From CAVXZE01 sp963766175 (lineage in GTDB: Bacteria; Myxococcota_A; UBA9160; UBA6930), in assembly GCA_963766175.1 (NCBI GenBank), contig CAVXZE010000016.1, positions 1 to 64,000 of the forward strand: a stretch of DNA of 64,000 nucleotides, given 5' to 3'. The notes below the pieces were generated by a model. That model ran no database searches. It was not told the DNA's origin and was given only the letters and a program-made list of their open reading frames with translations. Below, piece after piece: positions 43,119 through 49,678 of this stretch. Positions within the stretch are counted from its first letter, which is position 1. Every line of letters starts with the position of its first letter. The position numbers and the translations under genes were made by a program.

Positions 43119-44002
43119 TTCCCGACTCCCCAGGCGGCATCGAACGCCTTCTCGAAGCGGGCGTGCTCCTCCGGCGCCATGTCGCGCAAGGGTGGACGAA
43201 GGCCGCCCACGGGCATGCCCCGCAGCGCCAGTCCGGCCTTGTACCCGGAGAGCGGTGGCCCCATCTTGAGGACGCCCAGCAGCTGGTTCAGTCGCTTCTG
43301 TGCATCCTGCGCCTTCTGGGGATTGCCCGCCACGAAGGCTCGAGCCGTGTCGACCACCGCTTCCGGGAAGACGTTGCTGGCCGCCGACACCACACCCACT
43401 GCACCGGACGCCATCCCGGGCAGCAGCACGCTGTCACTGCCGACCAGAACCGCGAATCCGGGCGGCGCCAGAGCCAGAAACTTCTGCAGCAACACCAGGT
43501 CCTTGCTGCTGTCCTTGATCCCCGCGAAGTTGGGGGTTTTCTCCAGCAGCGCCGACACCACGGCTGGGGTGATGTGATTTCGCGTGTTGCCGGGGATATT
43601 GTAGAGATAGATGGGCGTATCGGACGCCGCCGCCGCAACCGCTGCGAAGTGCGCAACCATCGCCGCCTGATCGACGTCGAAGAAGAACGGGCTGAGCGCG
43701 ACGATGCCGTTCACGCCGGCCCGCACCGCCTGCTCGGTCAACGCGATGCTGTCGGCGGTGCTGGCGCAGCCCACCTGGGCCAGGACACTCGTCCCGTCGC
43801 CGGCCGCCGCTACGGTGGCCTCTGCGAGGAGCCCGTGCTCTTCGCGAGAGAGCAGCAGCCCCTCGCCCGTCGTCCCACCCACGAAGAGCGCGTCGACACC
43901 CCGCTCGACCAGCCACGAAGCCAGCCGTCCGGTGGCTTCGACGTCGAGCTTTCCTTCCGCATCGAAGGGAGTCGCCATTGCCGTGACGGTTCCATGGATC
44001 AT
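43115..44002 (-). CDS. DHDPS/N-acetylneuraminate-lyase-family aldolase
   Basis: 295 residues, ATG overlapping the upstream stop. The (beta/alpha)8 hallmarks are GGTTGEG (42-48), Tyr134 in PIYLYNIPG and the Schiff-base Lys163 in FAGIKDSSKD. Members cleave or join pyruvate with an aldehyde through a lysine imine. The substrate pocket residue after GGTTGE and the lack of neighbouring lysine-pathway genes argue against dihydrodipicolinate synthase and for a 2-keto-3-deoxy-sugar-acid type aldolase or dehydratase in catabolism. It sits between the hydroxyacid dehydrogenase and the kinase in the GntR-controlled operon. Confidence 0.88.
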   Translation of the reverse strand: MIHGTVTAMATPFDAEGKLDVEATGRLASWLVERGVDALFVGGTTGEGLLLSREEHGLLAEATVAAAGDGTSVLAQVGCASTADSIALTEQAVRAGVNGIVALSPFFFDVDQAAMVAHFAAVAAAASDTPIYLYNIPGNTRNHITPAVVSALLEKTPNFAGIKDSSKDLVLLQKFLALAPPGFAVLVGSDSVLLPGMASGAVGVVSAASNVFPEAVVDTARAFVAGNPQKAQDAQKRLNQLLGVLKMGPPLSGYKAGLALRGMPVGGLRPPLRDMAPEEHARFEKAFDAAWGVGK

Positions 44003-45009
44003 CGATCGTCCTCGAGTGTGTTCAGCACTTCGGGGTTGGCGACGGAGTTCGCCTGATCGACGTTCCCCGTCAGGATGGCGACGGCATTGCGGGCGGATTG
44101 CAGCGCGGTGCGCAGCGCCGCTTCGCGCGTGTTTCCACCCAGGTGTGGTGTCAGCACCACCTCCTCCATCTCCCAGAGAGGGCCGGGCGCAGGAGGCTCG
44201 GGCGAGAAGGCGTCGAGTCCCGCCCCTCCCAGATGCCCCGACTCCAGGGCTTCGACCAGCGCGGCCTCGTCGACCAGCTCGCCGCGCGCCGTGTTGATCA
44301 ATACCGCGCCGGGCTTCATCGCGGCCAGCGCCTCCCGGTCGATGAGATCGGCTGTCTCCGTCGTCACGGGAAGGTGCAACGACAATACGTCGCTGCTGCG
44401 CAGAACGGTCTCCCAGTCGGCCGCATCGATCCCGTGCTCCCGGCAGAAGGCCGCATCGAGGTAGGGGTCGTACGCCTGCACGGTCATGCCAAACGCCAGC
44501 GCGCGCAGTGCGACCTTCTTGCCGATTGCGCCGAGACCGACCAACCCCAGGCGCTGGCCGCGCAGCTCGCGCCCGCGCTTTCGGCTCCAATCTCCCTGGC
44601 GCAATGTGCGGTCGTGCTGCGGAATCCGCCGCGCCTGCGCCAGCATCAGCGCCAGGCTCAGATCGGCCACCGAGTCCGCATTGGTGCCCGGGGTGCGGGT
44701 GACGACCACCCCGTGGCGCGTGGCCGCCTCCACGTCGATGCGATCCAGCCCGACCCCGTTCATCGAGATCACCCGCAGCTGATCGGTCGTCTCCATGGCT
44801 CGCTGGGTCACCTCGTCCATACCGCAGATGAGGGCTGCGATGCCGGGCAATCGCTCGATCAGCTGTGGCTCGTTCAGCGCCTGATCCAGACCCGAGGTGA
44901 CCGCCTCGAGCCCCGCCTCGTGCAGGGTGTCCCAGTGCGCCCCCTTCATCCTCTGAAAGGTGCGGGTGGTGATCAGAACGCGTCGCTGTGAGAGAATGGA
45001 AGCCGACAT
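43999..45009 (-). CDS. D-isomer-specific 2-hydroxyacid dehydrogenase
   Basis: 336 residues from the ATG at 45009. Rossmann motif GLVGLGAIGKKVA, the catalytic Arg in INTARGELVDEAAL, a Glu about 30 residues on and the His in VVLTPHLGGNT are all present. The NADH-dependent reaction interconverts a 2-oxo acid and its D-2-hydroxy acid. The closest-looking group is phosphoglycerate/glyoxylate dehydrogenase-like, without the ACT domain of SerA. In the operon it could oxidise a sugar acid or recycle NADH formed by the aldehyde dehydrogenase. The start follows the previous stop by five bases. Confidence 0.9.
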   Translation of the reverse strand: MSASILSQRRVLITTRTFQRMKGAHWDTLHEAGLEAVTSGLDQALNEPQLIERLPGIAALICGMDEVTQRAMETTDQLRVISMNGVGLDRIDVEAATRHGVVVTRTPGTNADSVADLSLALMLAQARRIPQHDRTLRQGDWSRKRGRELRGQRLGLVGLGAIGKKVALRALAFGMTVQAYDPYLDAAFCREHGIDAADWETVLRSSDVLSLHLPVTTETADLIDREALAAMKPGAVLINTARGELVDEAALVEALESGHLGGAGLDAFSPEPPAPGPLWEMEEVVLTPHLGGNTREAALRTALQSARNAVAILTGNVDQANSVANPEVLNTLEDDR

Positions 45010-45013
45010 CGAG

Positions 45014-46468
45014 CTAGACCTCGATCCGCACGTGCTTGACCAGGAGATACTCGTCCAGCGCGTGTCGAGAGAGCTCCAGGCCCATCCCGCTGTGCTTCCA
45101 GCCGGGATAGGGCGCCTCGAGGGTCGAGCCGACGATGTTGTTGATGCACACGGTGCCGCTCTTGATGCCGAGGGACAGGGCGCGCGCGCTGGCGAGAGAG
45201 CCCGTGTAGGCGTAGGAGACCAGCCCGAAATCGGTGCTGTTCGCGAGCCGGATGGCATCCTCGATGCCATCGAAGGGCGCGATACCCACGACCGGCCCGA
45301 AGGTTTCCTCCTGCATCACCAGCATGTCCAGCGTACAGTCGGCCAGACCGGTCGGCTCGTAGTAGAGCTTGGTCTGGTACTCCGGACCCTCGGGGTGCTT
45401 GCCGCCACAGAGCAGGCGAGCCCCCTTCTCCAGGGCATCTTCGATGTGACTGGTGGCCTTGTCGATTCCCGCCTGGTTCAGCATCGGGCCGAGATCGACA
45501 GTCGGGTTCTCGAGTCCGTTCCCGATGCGGAGCTTCTGGGACGCCTCGGCGAGGGCAGCCAGGTATTCCTCGTAGATGGATGCCTCGACGAAGATGCGGT
45601 TCACCGCGTTGCAGATCTGACCCATGTTGCGGAACGATCGCTGCACCCCCGCCTTGACCGCCGCGTCAAAGTCGGCGTCGGCACAGACGACGAGCGGACT
45701 GTGGCCGCCCAGCTCCAGTGACACCCGCTTGAGGGTCCCGGCTGCGCACGCCATGATTTTCTGACCGATCGACACTGTGCCGGTGAAGGCGACTTTTCGC
45801 ACCAGCGGGTGTTCGACCAGCGCCATGCCGACCATCGAGCCGGGTCCCGTGACGGCGTTGATCACGCCATCCGGAAGGCCCGCTTCCTGGATGCAGCGCA
45901 GGTATTCGAGCGCGGCCGTCGGCGTCTCCGAGGCGGGCTTGGCGACCAGCGTGCAGCCGGTCGCCAGCGCCGGTCCCACCTTCCATGCGATCAGCGACAC
46001 GGGGTAGTTCCACGGCGCGATCGCCGCGCAGACGCCGATCGGCTCCCGGAGGACCAGGCTCGTCACCTCGGGCACTCCGACAGGAGCCACCTCGCCCTCG
46101 ACGCGCAGCCCCTCCTCGGCGAAGAAGTCCAGCACCTCGGCGCTGTGCTCGACCTCCTTGCGGGAGTCCTGCAGCGGCTTGCCCATCTCGATGGTCAGCA
46201 GACGGCTGATCTCCTCCACCTGCTCGCGGACGCGATCGGCCGCGCCATGCATCAGGCGGGCCCGCTCCTTCGCCGCCGTCCCCGCCCAGCCGGCAAAGCT
46301 GCGGTCGGCGGCCTGCACCGCCCGGTCGACGTCCGCCCGGTCGGACCGTGCGACACGCGCCGTCACCTCTCCCGTGGCCGGGTTCATCACCTCGATCGTC
46401 TCACCGCTCGCCGGAGGCACCCATGCACCACCGATCAGATTGTCGAATTGCTGGAGCGTCTCTTGCAT
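45014..46468 (-). CDS. NAD(P)-dependent aldehyde dehydrogenase
   Basis: 484 residues. Cofactor-binding APWNYP (151-156) and FTGTVSIGQ, general base Glu252 in VSLELGG and the thiol Cys286 in NMGQICNAVNR identify an active class-I ALDH. Overall layout is like succinate-semialdehyde, glycolaldehyde or lactaldehyde dehydrogenases. It would oxidise the short aldehyde released by the GRE or aldolase step to an acid. Spacing to neighbours is 5 and 25 bases, consistent with one operon. Substrate is not deducible from sequence. Confidence 0.9.
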   Translation of the reverse strand: MQETLQQFDNLIGGAWVPPASGETIEVMNPATGEVTARVARSDRADVDRAVQAADRSFAGWAGTAAKERARLMHGAADRVREQVEEISRLLTIEMGKPLQDSRKEVEHSAEVLDFFAEEGLRVEGEVAPVGVPEVTSLVLREPIGVCAAIAPWNYPVSLIAWKVGPALATGCTLVAKPASETPTAALEYLRCIQEAGLPDGVINAVTGPGSMVGMALVEHPLVRKVAFTGTVSIGQKIMACAAGTLKRVSLELGGHSPLVVCADADFDAAVKAGVQRSFRNMGQICNAVNRIFVEASIYEEYLAALAEASQKLRIGNGLENPTVDLGPMLNQAGIDKATSHIEDALEKGARLLCGGKHPEGPEYQTKLYYEPTGLADCTLDMLVMQEETFGPVVGIAPFDGIEDAIRLANSTDFGLVSYAYTGSLASARALSLGIKSGTVCINNIVGSTLEAPYPGWKHSGMGLELSRHALDEYLLVKHVRIEV

Positions 46469-46493
46469 CGACGGATTCTCCTCGTGCCCCTGC

Positions 46494-47054
46494 TCAGGCA
46501 GACCTGTCCCTTCGAGGGATGATCACCGGTTGACCTCGCTCGTCCCGAACCACGCGCGCCCAGAAGCCCTCTTCGGCGATCGAGTCGTAGTCGTGCCCCG
46601 AATCGGCCGGGTAGAGCGCAAAGAGGACCAGTGGCTCGTCACCGGTGTTGACCGAACGATGCGCCCACCCCGGTGGGACGTAGACGCTGATCCCCCGCTC
46701 GTACCCCTTGACGTCGGTTTTGCCACTCCTGGTCTGCATCAGCAGAACGCCTCGGCCGCGCAGGCACAGATAGACCTCGGAGCAGAGCCCGTTGGCGTGG
46801 TAGTGCCCCTTGGTCATGTAGTACTCGCCGTCGATGGTGCCGGGGTAGAGAATGGAGATGTTCTGGACGATCTCCCCCTGCTCCGCGGGCACCTCCCGTT
46901 CGAAATACTCGTAGATCAAGGGATCGTCACCTTCCGGGACGGTTTGGTAGTAGCCGGCCATGTCGCTGCCGTGACGGACCGAGTGGCGCTCGTAGGTGGA
47001 CATGAGCCCGGAGTCCAGATCGATCCGGGTCGCGAACGGTTTCGGATTCGACAA
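46494..47054 (-). CDS. Cupin-type phosphoglucose isomerase family protein
   Basis: 186 residues. The cupin metal set is visible: His84 and His86 in TKGHYHANG, Glu93 in CSEVY and His132 in WAHRSVN. The flanking blocks VYVPPGWAHRSVNTGDEPLV and YPADSGHDYDSI are those of the archaeal/bacterial cupin glucose-6-phosphate isomerase family (PF06560). It probably isomerises a phosphorylated aldose/ketose pair, using a bound metal. In this operon that may be the sugar phosphate made by the LsrK-like kinase, or an unphosphorylated sugar; classical glycolytic function is less likely. It is the first enzyme gene after the repressor, ten bases away. Confidence 0.88.
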   Translation of the reverse strand: MSNPKPFATRIDLDSGLMSTYERHSVRHGSDMAGYYQTVPEGDDPLIYEYFEREVPAEQGEIVQNISILYPGTIDGEYYMTKGHYHANGLCSEVYLCLRGRGVLLMQTRSGKTDVKGYERGISVYVPPGWAHRSVNTGDEPLVLFALYPADSGHDYDSIAEEGFWARVVRDERGQPVIIPRRDRSA

Positions 47055-47064
47055 AGGATCTCTC

Positions 47065-47817
47065 CTAGCGTCGGAGCTCGTTGCTGTCGGAAAGCCGTCG
47101 CACCAGGCGATAGCGATGGACGTCGGCGCGGAAGTAGCTCAGGCTCGTGCACATCACTCGGTGGTCGGCACTGCACACCAGCTCATCCAATACCAGGAGA
47201 GGGACACGCGGCGGGAGATCGAGCAGCTCGCCGATCTCTCTCCCCGCCAGCTCGCTCGAGATCTGGGTGTCGGAGTAGCTCACGCGCAGGCCACTGTGTC
47301 GTTGCAGCAGTGCGAAGAAGGAACCGCGGAACTCCGCAAGGGGCGGGTCGCCCAGCAGGTCCTTGGGACATACGTGGACCGAGTACATGGCCGGAGAGCC
47401 GTCGAGCGTCCGCACGCGCTTCACGACCAGCTTCCGGCCGCCCGCGGGCGCGCGGAACCGCTCGGCCTCCTGACCCGACATCTCGCTTTCTGAGACGTCG
47501 AGGTAGCTGGTTCCCGCCTGGTGGCCGGAGCGCGCCATCATCTCCGTGAAGCTGACCAGCGACTCGAGCCCCGCTTCGACCAGCGGCACGTCGCGGACGA
47601 AGGTCCCGATCCCCACCTGCCGGGTGATCTGCCCCTCCTCCTCCAGGATCCGCAGCGCCTCCCGGACGGTGGGGCGGCTGACGTTGAGCTGGTCGGCGAG
47701 CTGGCGCTCGGAAGGGAGTCTGCTGCCGGGCTGGTGTTCGCCTCGTTTGACCAGAGCGAGGATCGCGTCCCGGGCCTGCAGCGGTCGGGGGCGGCTGTCT
47801 TCGGGAATGGGTCTCAC
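47065..47817 (-). CDS. GntR-family repressor with UTRA effector domain
   Basis: 250 residues from GTG 47817. The winged-helix DNA-binding part (about 12-75) has RLPSERQLADQLNVSRPTVREALRILEEEGQI and the wing RQVGIGTFV. The UTRA domain (about 95-245) has KRVRTLDGSPAMYSVHVCPKDL, PxxEFRGS-like spacing and a late LVCSADHRVMCTSLSYFRAD. HutC-subfamily proteins bind small ligands such as sugar phosphates in this domain and release DNA. It is first in the operon it probably controls, with a perfect palindrome 20 bases upstream. The inducer is unknown, probably the pathway substrate or its phosphate. Confidence 0.92.
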   Translation of the reverse strand: MRPIPEDSRPRPLQARDAILALVKRGEHQPGSRLPSERQLADQLNVSRPTVREALRILEEEGQITRQVGIGTFVRDVPLVEAGLESLVSFTEMMARSGHQAGTSYLDVSESEMSGQEAERFRAPAGGRKLVVKRVRTLDGSPAMYSVHVCPKDLLGDPPLAEFRGSFFALLQRHSGLRVSYSDTQISSELAGREIGELLDLPPRVPLLVLDELVCSADHRVMCTSLSYFRADVHRYRLVRRLSDSNELRR

Positions 47818-47836
47818 ACCGATCGCCCTGCGAAGG

Positions 47837-47860
47837 ATTGGTCAGACCGGTTTGACCAAT
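47837..47860. promoter_or_regulatory. Palindromic GntR operator
   Basis: attggtca (47837-47844) and tgaccaat (47853-47860) are perfect inverted repeats around an 8-base centre, gaccggtt. TGGTC/GACCA half-sites are typical GntR-family targets. It lies 20 bases before the repressor's GTG and just past the stop of the upstream gene, so it probably governs the whole glycyl-radical operon, with autoregulation. Confidence 0.7.
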
Positions 47861-47872
47861 ATGGCGTAGGTT

Positions 47873-48859
47873 TTATGGCTCTTGGGGTGTCTTGTCAAGA
47901 CGGCGCAGAAACTCCACGACCAGAATCGCCAGCTCTTCACCCTTGTCCTCTTGCAGGAAATGGCCGGCGCCTTCGATGGTCACGTGAGGCTGGCCTCGCG
48001 CCCCAGGAACCTGGGATTGAAAGGTCGCCTCGATACCCCGGGTGATCGGATCGCCATCGCTGAATGCCGTCAGCAAGGGGCGCTGCCAGTGGCGAAGGAC
48101 CTCCCAGGCCTTTGCGTTGGCGGGCACGGCCGGATCCCCCGGATCGATCGGGACCAGAGAGGGCATGATGCGTGCTCCGGCCAGGTATCGACGTGACGGG
48201 AACGGGGCTTCGTAGGCCGCGAGGACCTCCGGCGACAATTCGGTCACGGTGCCGGCGTTGACGATTCGACCCGGTGGGAAGATTGGCGTCCAGCGGGAAA
48301 AGAAGCGCCAGAGCAGGAACGGCAGGGGCGCGGAGCTCTCAGCGGTGGGCAATGGCAGACCTGTGTTGGCGACGACAATCGCGCTGAATCGGTCCGGAGC
48401 TTCCGCAAGGACGCGCAGACCCACCAGACCACCCCAATCCTGGCCGAACAGGGTGGCCTCTCGCAGGTCGATCCGATCGACGAGCTCCGACATCACGTCT
48501 ACCTGCATCTGGTAGGAGTAGTCCTCGATTCGCAGGTACTTGTCCGAGCGGCCGAAGCCGACCAGGTCTGGCGCAATGGCCCGGTAGCCCGCCTCGGTAA
48601 TGACCGGGATCATCTTGCGATACAGGTAGCTCCAGCTGGGCTCGCCGTGCAGAAGCAGAACGGGCATCGCGTTCCTGGGGCCCTCATCGACATAGTGGAT
48701 GCGCAGTCCCGTGATCTCGATGTAGTGCGGCTCGTAATCGAACCCGTAGAGGCTCTCGAATCGTTCGTCGGGGGTGCGGATGATCTCTCCGGGTTCACCC
48801 GAGCCGCAGGCAGCGAGCAAGAGCAGAGATGCCACTGCGCTCCCGGCCGCTCGTCTCAT
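47873..48859 (-). CDS. Haloalkane-dehalogenase-like lipoprotein
   Basis: 328 residues. The ATG at 48859 was chosen over 48865 because GAGGAGG lies six bases before it. A lipoprotein signal ends at Cys18 (LLAAC). The alpha/beta-hydrolase core has the HGEPSWSYLYRKM oxyanion loop, nucleophile Asp141 in FGQDWGG with halide-binding Trp142, and the late catalytic His in GAGHFLQED. The Asp nucleophile and Trp pair are marks of haloalkane dehalogenases (DhlA/DhmA type) rather than esterases, which use Ser. Most such enzymes are cytoplasmic; a lipid anchor is unusual. It may act on a halogenated or epoxide compound in the envelope. Confidence 0.85.
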   Translation of the reverse strand: MRRAAGSAVASLLLLAACGSGEPGEIIRTPDERFESLYGFDYEPHYIEITGLRIHYVDEGPRNAMPVLLLHGEPSWSYLYRKMIPVITEAGYRAIAPDLVGFGRSDKYLRIEDYSYQMQVDVMSELVDRIDLREATLFGQDWGGLVGLRVLAEAPDRFSAIVVANTGLPLPTAESSAPLPFLLWRFFSRWTPIFPPGRIVNAGTVTELSPEVLAAYEAPFPSRRYLAGARIMPSLVPIDPGDPAVPANAKAWEVLRHWQRPLLTAFSDGDPITRGIEATFQSQVPGARGQPHVTIEGAGHFLQEDKGEELAILVVEFLRRLDKTPQEP

Positions 48860-49016
48860 CGCCATCCTCCTCGCGGATCCGTGTCGCTGCCGCGCGACCT
48901 CCGGGCTCTCACCGGCAGCTGGCGGGAAGCCTAACGCACCGGAACGCCCTGGTGTCGTTCGGGGTGTTCTCATTCGCTCCGAAGCCTATATACTCGACCG
49001 GAAGGGGGACGAAATC

Positions 49017-49538
49017 ATGGCGAGTATCTGGGACCGCATGTTCCGCGCTGCCAAGCTGGACGTCCAGCTCTACGAAGAAGTCGAGGCCGACACCGGCGCG
49101 ACGACGCAGGCCACGATCGTCGTGGTTCTCGCGTCGCTTGCCGCCGGCATCGGAACCCTGGGGAGCGGTGGCGTGTCTGGAATCGTCACCGGTACCATCG
49201 TGGCTCTGGTCGGCTGGCTGGTCTGGGCCTTACTCACCTTGCTCATCGGGACCCGACTGCTCCCCGAGCCGCAGACGAGTGCGGACTACGGCGAGCTGCT
49301 GCGCACCATCGGCTTCGCCAGCGCGCCCGGGGTGATTCGGGTGTTCGGGATCGTCCCGGGTCTCGCCGCGCCCCTCTTCTTGATCGGCGGAATCTGGATG
49401 CTCGTCGCCATGGTGATCGCAGTCCGTCAGGCGCTCGACTACAGAAGCACCGGGCGAGCGGTCGGGGTCTGCCTGATCGGCTGGCTGGTCCAGGTCGTGA
49501 TCCTGATTCTCGCCGGTCCGCTGATCGGTCTCGGATAG
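49017..49538 (+). CDS. YIP1-family membrane protein
   Basis: 173 residues from the ATG at 49017 (GAAGGGGGAC upstream). It starts with an amphipathic WDRMFRAAKLDVQLYEEVEAD stretch, then four or five hydrophobic helices (about 33-56, 63-84, 110-122, 124-140, 150-172). This is the bacterial YIP1 domain pattern, an integral protein of unknown role. It lies alone between the dehalogenase-like gene, which is divergent, and the large repeat protein, which converges from the other side. Confidence 0.7.
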   Translation: MASIWDRMFRAAKLDVQLYEEVEADTGATTQATIVVVLASLAAGIGTLGSGGVSGIVTGTIVALVGWLVWALLTLLIGTRLLPEPQTSADYGELLRTIGFASAPGVIRVFGIVPGLAAPLFLIGGIWMLVAMVIAVRQALDYRSTGRAVGVCLIGWLVQVVILILAGPLIGLG

Positions 49539-49659
49539 ACGCGATCGACGCCGATCGTTCGTCGCCCAACCCGGGTCGGGCTCCTATGGACAGGCGCCGA
49601 GCGTCAAGCGTCTGCCCACCTGCTCGATGAACGTCCTCTCGGTGGCCGCAGTCCCGAGC

Positions 49660-49678
49660 TGGTGAGAAATGCAGGCTA
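49660..49678. repeat. Gene-end repeat, single copy
   Basis: tggtgagaaatgcaggcta matches the 16946-16964 copy except at two bases. On the minus strand it begins with the TAG stop of the 49676-52600 gene. No inverted partner is seen within the 49539-49675 gap. Confidence 0.55.

Noticed and set aside
43115..44002. Dihydrodipicolinate synthase (dapA) for lysine synthesis.
   Set aside because: The family fits, but the gene is embedded in a GntR-controlled catabolic operon with no lysine-pathway neighbours, so a catabolic aldolase is likelier.
41553..47817. Autoinducer-2 (lsr) quorum-sensing uptake operon.
   Set aside because: Only the kinase resembles Lsr proteins; transporter, LsrR, LsrF and LsrG are absent and a GntR repressor is used.
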